Source of the DNA: Nitrososphaerota archaeon
GTDB lineage: Archaea; Thermoproteota; Nitrososphaeria; Nitrososphaerales; Nitrosopumilaceae
Assembly (NCBI GenBank): GCA_028867395.1
Contig: JAGWGO010000064.1
Coordinates: forward strand, 1-7,567
Direction of reading: 5' to 3'
Length of the DNA stretch: 7,567 nucleotides
Below, in pieces: positions 5,241 to 7,567 of the stretch. The notes below the pieces were generated by a model. It was not told the origin of the DNA, did not search any database, and saw nothing but the letters and a program-made list of their open reading frames with translations. Position 1 is the first letter of the stretch. The number at the start of each line of letters is the position of its first letter. The position numbers were made by a program, and so were the translations under genes.

Positions 5241-5438
5241 ATGTCACTCTACTTAGTAGGTGAAGAGACAGCAAGCAGAATAGCAGAGGATTTTGTGCAA
5301 CAGCATCATTCCATAATCAAGAGGGAAAAGCCGGTGCTAAAAGATGGTGTCTGGCAGGTGACAGTATTTGTCTCATCGCCCAGTAAGACATTTCAAGTCA
5401 GGATAAATGCTAAAACGGGACATATCATAGGGTTTTGA
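5241..5438 (+). CDS. Small PepSY-like protein (65 aa; GTG start at 5190 would give 82 aa)
   Basis: The C-terminal half reads GVWQVTVFVSSPSKTFQVRINAKTGHIIGF in overlapping pieces. That is the pattern of a PepSY-type repeat: W-x-V-x-V, then an aromatic-x-V-R-I strand, and a final D/N-A-K-T-G-x-I motif. PepSY domains are found in propeptides and cell-envelope proteins and are proposed to inhibit proteases. Here it stands alone with a preceding helix (EETASRIAEDFVQQHH) and no visible signal peptide. I take the ATG at 5241 because a TATA-like element lies 27 bp upstream and the fold begins there. The GTG at 5190 adds 17 residues (MNNLANLINTNSTKISP) with a weaker box (TTTGATATG, 5158-5166). The function is unknown. 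The family assignment rests on pattern only and is moderate. Confidence 0.7.
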   Translation: MSLYLVGEETASRIAEDFVQQHHSIIKREKPVLKDGVWQVTVFVSSPSKTFQVRINAKTGHIIGF

Positions 5439-5505
5439 CTGGTCTACACGCAAATTTACGCCACGTGAATGGTTCTCAAGTAAACAATTGCAGTATTTCA
5501 CAAAT

Positions 5506-5515
5506 TCTAAATACC
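5506..5515 (+). promoter_or_regulatory. TATA box of the 96-aa protein gene
   Basis: TCTAAATACC is centred about 25 bp before the ATG at 5535, so the message is probably leaderless. Confidence 0.55.
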
Positions 5516-5534
5516 AGAAAATTTTGGCAGAGGT

Positions 5535-5825
5535 ATGGAATTGGGGGTAATAGAGGAAAAGAATCTAAATGACATCATAACTTATGCGCTTGATTATCCC
5601 AAGATGGTACTAGCAGAGGCCAAGTCCTTGTCTATAACTTCAAATCTTGAAGACTTTGCATATGGAATCTATATCGGATACATCTGCGGTGTTTTCTTTG
5701 ACGGATTTTTGCAGAGAAATAAGAGATATCTTGACATCGAGGAATCTTCAGAGTTTCACGATATCATTTTGAGAAGAACGCCAGAGATACGGCTCAAGAT
5801 AAGGGCTCACTTGCACCTAAAATAA
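5535..5825 (+). CDS. Hypothetical protein, 96 aa
   Basis: I do not recognise a family. The protein has an acidic N-terminal helix (MELGVIEEKNLNDIITYALD), a hydrophobic aromatic/glycine stretch FAYGIYIGYICGVFFDGFL (41-59), and a basic C-terminus (RLKIRAHLHLK). The hydrophobic part contains an Asp and many Gly/Tyr, so it may be a buried amphipathic helix and not a membrane span; this is unresolved. A single Cys (C51) is present. The ATG at 5535 is supported by a TATA-like box about 25 bp upstream, and codon composition resembles neighbouring genes, so it is likely to be a real gene. It is convergent with the secreted protein gene, with an 88-bp AT-rich gap between stops. The plus-strand tail (5834-5852) is T-rich and may end this transcript. 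Confidence 0.78.
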   Translation: MELGVIEEKNLNDIITYALDYPKMVLAEAKSLSITSNLEDFAYGIYIGYICGVFFDGFLQRNKRYLDIEESSEFHDIILRRTPEIRLKIRAHLHLK

Positions 5826-5892
5826 CTCAACCTTGTTTGTTTACAATTTTGTAGTATAACCAGGATGGAATACGTTATGATTTGTTGGAGAT

Positions 5893-5900
5893 AAAAAAAA
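5893..5900 (-). terminator. T-run after the secreted-protein gene
   Basis: Eight A residues on the plus strand form a T8 tract 13 nt beyond the minus-strand stop (5914). Archaeal transcription commonly ends at T-rich tracts. No hairpin precedes it. Confidence 0.45.
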
Positions 5901-5913
5901 GGAGAGAGTTGGC

Positions 5914-6570
5914 TTAGTTTACAGGATAGAACCTAAGCTGAAGAACCTTTACGCCATTGTTGTCATATGACCATAGGTAGTTTTGGAATGTTGGATCAAA
6001 GATGTTTACGCAGGTAGTCTGACCTGTTGTCTGGTTCACATAACACAACTGTGTGAGTTGATCTGTAACGTTTGTGAATGATTGCTTACCATGGGTTCTC
6101 ATGGTTATTACCTGGTTTAGAGAACAGATCTGCTCTCCAGTCGTTGGGTCTGTGGCACATGTGGTAAGTTTTGATGATCCTCCAGGTGTACCTACAGCTC
6201 TCGCCCATACGGTATACTGCTCTGAACCTGTACTGGTAGTTGGTGGAGGTAGTTGAAAGTTTGCAGTTCCATCAAGACAATTGTTGTCCAAGACGTAAAA
6301 GTCTGTACCTTGCGTCAGGTCGATGTTACAATGTCCTTTTAATGGAACAAATATCACATTTCCACCGCTTTTGTCAGTTGTCGGGAAATTAGCTGTGTTG
6401 CTTACACCGTTGATGTTGAGGTTGTAATGAGGTCCGCTAGGAGCACCGTTTCCAGTTGCAAATGATGCTTGCGTGCCTGCAAGCGGGGTCAAGACCAGCA
6501 TCATCAATGCCAATCCAGCTCCGAACATTGCAAGAGGATGCTTTGTTCTAGTCATAGTTTTTGTAATCAT
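5914..6570 (-). CDS. Secreted six-cysteine protein of unknown function
   Basis: The protein has 218 residues. A basic start (MITKTMTRTKH) and hydrophobic core (AMFGAGLALMMLVLTPLAG) form a Sec-type signal peptide with probable cleavage after TQASFA (residue 38); no lipobox is seen. The mature part is Thr/Asn/Gly-rich, with six cysteines at 81, 98, 138, 149, 176 and 187, and two N-glycosylation sequons (NVT at 167, NQT at 179). Two short loops are alike: C138-x4-TTG-x3-C149 and C176-x4-TTG-x3-C187, suggesting duplicated disulfide-closed beta hairpins. The ATG at 6570 is preferred over one at 6603, because TATATAAA lies 26 bp upstream and the longer form would begin inside that promoter. I do not recognise a named family. 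It is probably an exported or cell-surface protein. Confidence 0.8.
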   Translation of the reverse strand: MITKTMTRTKHPLAMFGAGLALMMLVLTPLAGTQASFATGNGAPSGPHYNLNINGVSNTANFPTTDKSGGNVIFVPLKGHCNIDLTQGTDFYVLDNNCLDGTANFQLPPPTTSTGSEQYTVWARAVGTPGGSSKLTTCATDPTTGEQICSLNQVITMRTHGKQSFTNVTDQLTQLCYVNQTTGQTTCVNIFDPTFQNYLWSYDNNGVKVLQLRFYPVN

Positions 6571-6591
6571 TATTGTCGAGAGAAATTTTAT

Positions 6592-6599
6592 TTTATATA
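6592..6599 (-). promoter_or_regulatory. TATA box of the secreted-protein gene
   Basis: Minus strand TATATAAA is centred about 26 bp before the ATG at 6570, indicating leaderless initiation. A perfect 13-bp palindrome (6608-6620) lies just upstream of it. Confidence 0.65.
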
Positions 6600-6607
6600 A
6601 CAATCGC

Positions 6608-6620
6608 GTAGAATTTCTAC
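6608..6620. repeat. 13-bp palindrome upstream of the secreted-protein promoter
   Basis: GTAGAA-T-TTCTAC has perfect 6-bp arms around a single T. It begins about 9 bp beyond the TATA box, where a regulator could act on the secreted-protein gene (inference). Confidence 0.5.
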
Positions 6621-6637
6621 TTTACAGGCGGAAATGA

Positions 6638-6669
6638 CTTGTTACGGATAGATAGTTGCACGTAACAAG
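6638..6669. repeat. 9-bp perfect inverted repeat with 14-bp spacer
   Basis: CTTGTTACG (6638-6646) and CGTAACAAG (6661-6669) are exact reverse complements. The 32-bp element lies in the divergent region between the secreted-protein and ligase genes. It could be a paired operator or a hairpin in a transcript; the sequence alone does not decide. Confidence 0.55.
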
Positions 6670-6676
6670 AAATCAC

Positions 6677-6686
6677 ACTTGCAAGT
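6677..6686. repeat. 10-bp perfect palindrome
   Basis: ACTTGCAAGT is self-complementary and lies 7 bp after the larger inverted repeat. Its ACTTG/CAAGT halves recur in the palindrome before the YHS gene (1821-1839). A 10-bp palindrome alone can be chance. Confidence 0.35.
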
Positions 6687-6745
6687 ATATTTCGATCAAA
6701 ATTCGAGTGTATCTTTCCCGTGTTGTTTGTCTTTCAGGCATGGTC

Positions 6746-6753
6746 TTTAAATT
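6746..6753 (+). promoter_or_regulatory. Strong TATA box before the leader ORF and DNA ligase
   Basis: TTTAAATT is the best TATA match in the ligase upstream region. It is centred 26.5 bp before an ATG at 6776, not before the ligase ATG at 6838. A weaker box (TTTTATCC, 6807-6814) lies 27.5 bp before the ligase start, so two initiation sites are possible. Confidence 0.5.
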
Positions 6754-6775
6754 TTTGTTAGGTTTATGGCATTAG

Positions 6776-6841
6776 ATGAGGACAATGTTTGAAAAATTGC
6801 TCAACCTTTTATCCTACAGATGTAAAAGTCGTTTCAGATGA
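6776..6841 (+). other. Possible 21-codon leader ORF overlapping the ligase start
   Basis: The ORF encodes MRTMFEKLLNLLSYRCKSRFR and its TGA overlaps the ligase ATG as ATGA (6838-6841). The ATG lies at leaderless distance (26-27 bp) from a good TATA box. Translational coupling to the ligase is plausible. A product this short can arise by chance, and no homologue is known to me, so it is not called as a firm gene. Confidence 0.3.
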
Positions 6842-7567
6842 AGTTCTCGCTGGTTGCTGATACCTTAGGATACATGGAGAGTACCACCAAGAGGCTAGAG
6901 TTGACACAGCATCTAGTCGATTTATTCAAGATTACGCCGCCAGAAATAATTCCAAAGGTTGTCTACTTGTTGCAGGGCAAACTAAGACCTGACCACGAGG
7001 GAATAGAAGTAGGAGTTGCAGAAAAGATTGCAGTAAGGGCACTTTCAAAATCTACAGGAATACCGGTAACAAAGATTGAGCACGAGTACAAAAAGGCAGG
7101 AGATTTTGGTCAGGCAACGGCAACTGTTTTGGAGCAGAAAACTCAGACGACTTTTCTCAAAGAAGACATTACAGTAGAAAGAGTTTACGAAACATTGTTC
7201 AAGATAGCAGAGATCAAGGGAAATAGATCACAAGACATGAAGATGAAATACATCTCAAGTCTCCTAAATGATTCAAGCCCTACTGAGGGGCGGTTCATCG
7301 CAAAGATAATCACTGCAAATCTGCGTCTTGGGATTGCAGACTATACAATCCTTGATGCCCTCTCAATTGCATTTACCGGCTCAAAAGAGAACAGGCCACT
7401 CTTAGAGCATGCGTACAATGTCTGCAGCGACCTGGGCAAGGTCGCAGAGTCTGTTGCAAAAGATGGAATGGAATCACTCAAACATTTTCAAGTTACTGTA
7501 TTTTCTCCCATTCGCCCGATGCTTGCCGAGAGAGTAAAGAGTCCACAAGAGGCCCGCGAGAAGATGG
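6838..7567 (+). CDS. lig: ATP-dependent DNA ligase, N-terminal part (3' end outside window)
   Basis: The frame runs from ATG 6838 to the window end without a stop, giving 243 residues of an expected roughly 590. The sequence matches the N-terminal DNA-binding domain of archaeal/eukaryal type I ligases: MKFSLVADTLGYMESTTKR at the start, LQGKLRPD (43-50), GVAEKIAVRAL (58-68), a KYISSLL helix (near 138), and F-IAKIITANLRLGIADYTI (about 151-170), the conserved region that packs on DNA. The segment SPIRPMLAERV near the end normally precedes the adenylation domain, whose KxDG catalytic lysine lies just beyond the window. The enzyme seals nicks in replication and repair using ATP. No earlier start is possible, since an in-frame TAA lies at 6823-6825. 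The ATG overlaps the stop of a small upstream ORF by ATGA. Confidence 0.95.
   Translation, partial: MKFSLVADTLGYMESTTKRLELTQHLVDLFKITPPEIIPKVVYLLQGKLRPDHEGIEVGVAEKIAVRALSKSTGIPVTKIEHEYKKAGDFGQATATVLEQKTQTTFLKEDITVERVYETLFKIAEIKGNRSQDMKMKYISSLLNDSSPTEGRFIAKIITANLRLGIADYTILDALSIAFTGSKENRPLLEHAYNVCSDLGKVAESVAKDGMESLKHFQVTVFSPIRPMLAERVKSPQEAREKM

Noticed and set aside
6074..6256. Plus-strand 60-codon frame inside the secreted-protein gene
   Set aside because: Antisense to a protein with clear signal peptide and cysteine pattern; no independent evidence.
6740..6775. 11-codon ORF (MVFKFLLGLWH) just before the leader ORF
   Set aside because: It contains the TATA box itself, so it would precede the predicted transcription start.

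Overview
The window most likely comes from a Nitrososphaerota (Thaumarchaeota) chromosome. Reasons seen in the sequence: archaeal core genes (RNA polymerase subunit RpoK, ribosomal protein S25e, an Alba-family protein, an archaeal/eukaryal-type ATP-dependent DNA ligase), and TATA-like boxes centred 25-28 bp upstream of most start codons, which implies mostly leaderless mRNAs. S25e is, as I recall, absent from Euryarchaeota but present in Thaumarchaeota and Crenarchaeota. Spot counts on a few lines give roughly 37-47% G+C, which fits a Nitrosotenuis-like lineage better than low-GC Nitrosopumilus, but the genus is inference only.

Layout. 1-2016 (+): the 3' part of a UbiA-family prenyltransferase (MenA-like), an aldo/keto reductase, and a 48-residue YHS-domain protein with its own promoter and a palindrome abutting the TATA box. 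2013-2960 (-): an asparagine-synthase-type ATPase without glutaminase domain and with a C-terminal zinc ribbon. 3046-3462 (+): an XRE-type helix-turn-helix regulator with a Cys/His cluster. 3459-3779 (-): an Alba-superfamily protein that has lost canonical basic residues. 3834-4340 (-): RpoK with a long acidic N-terminal tail. 4393-4779 (+): a cyclophilin-like (COG2164/TM1367-type) protein, divergent from rpoK across a single, nearly centred TATA box. 4764-5075 (-): ribosomal protein S25e. 5241-5438 and 5535-5825 (+): two small proteins, one PepSY-like and one unrecognised. 5914-6570 (-): a secreted, six-cysteine protein. 6571-6837: a regulatory region with three inverted repeats and a possible 21-codon leader ORF. 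6838-end (+): the N-terminal part of an ATP-dependent DNA ligase.

The genes are mostly single transcription units rather than operons. Several are information-processing genes (RpoK, S25e, Alba-like, HTH regulator, ligase) and the rest are metabolic or unknown. Three of the four convergent pairs overlap at their stop codons (by 4, 4 and 16 bp), so the chromosome is very compact. I see no mobile element, CRISPR array, tRNA or rRNA, and no clear novel multi-gene system. The most interesting items are the depleted Alba protein, the shared bidirectional TATA box, the leader ORF before the ligase, the inverted repeats, and the zinc-ribbon asparagine-synthase-like protein.
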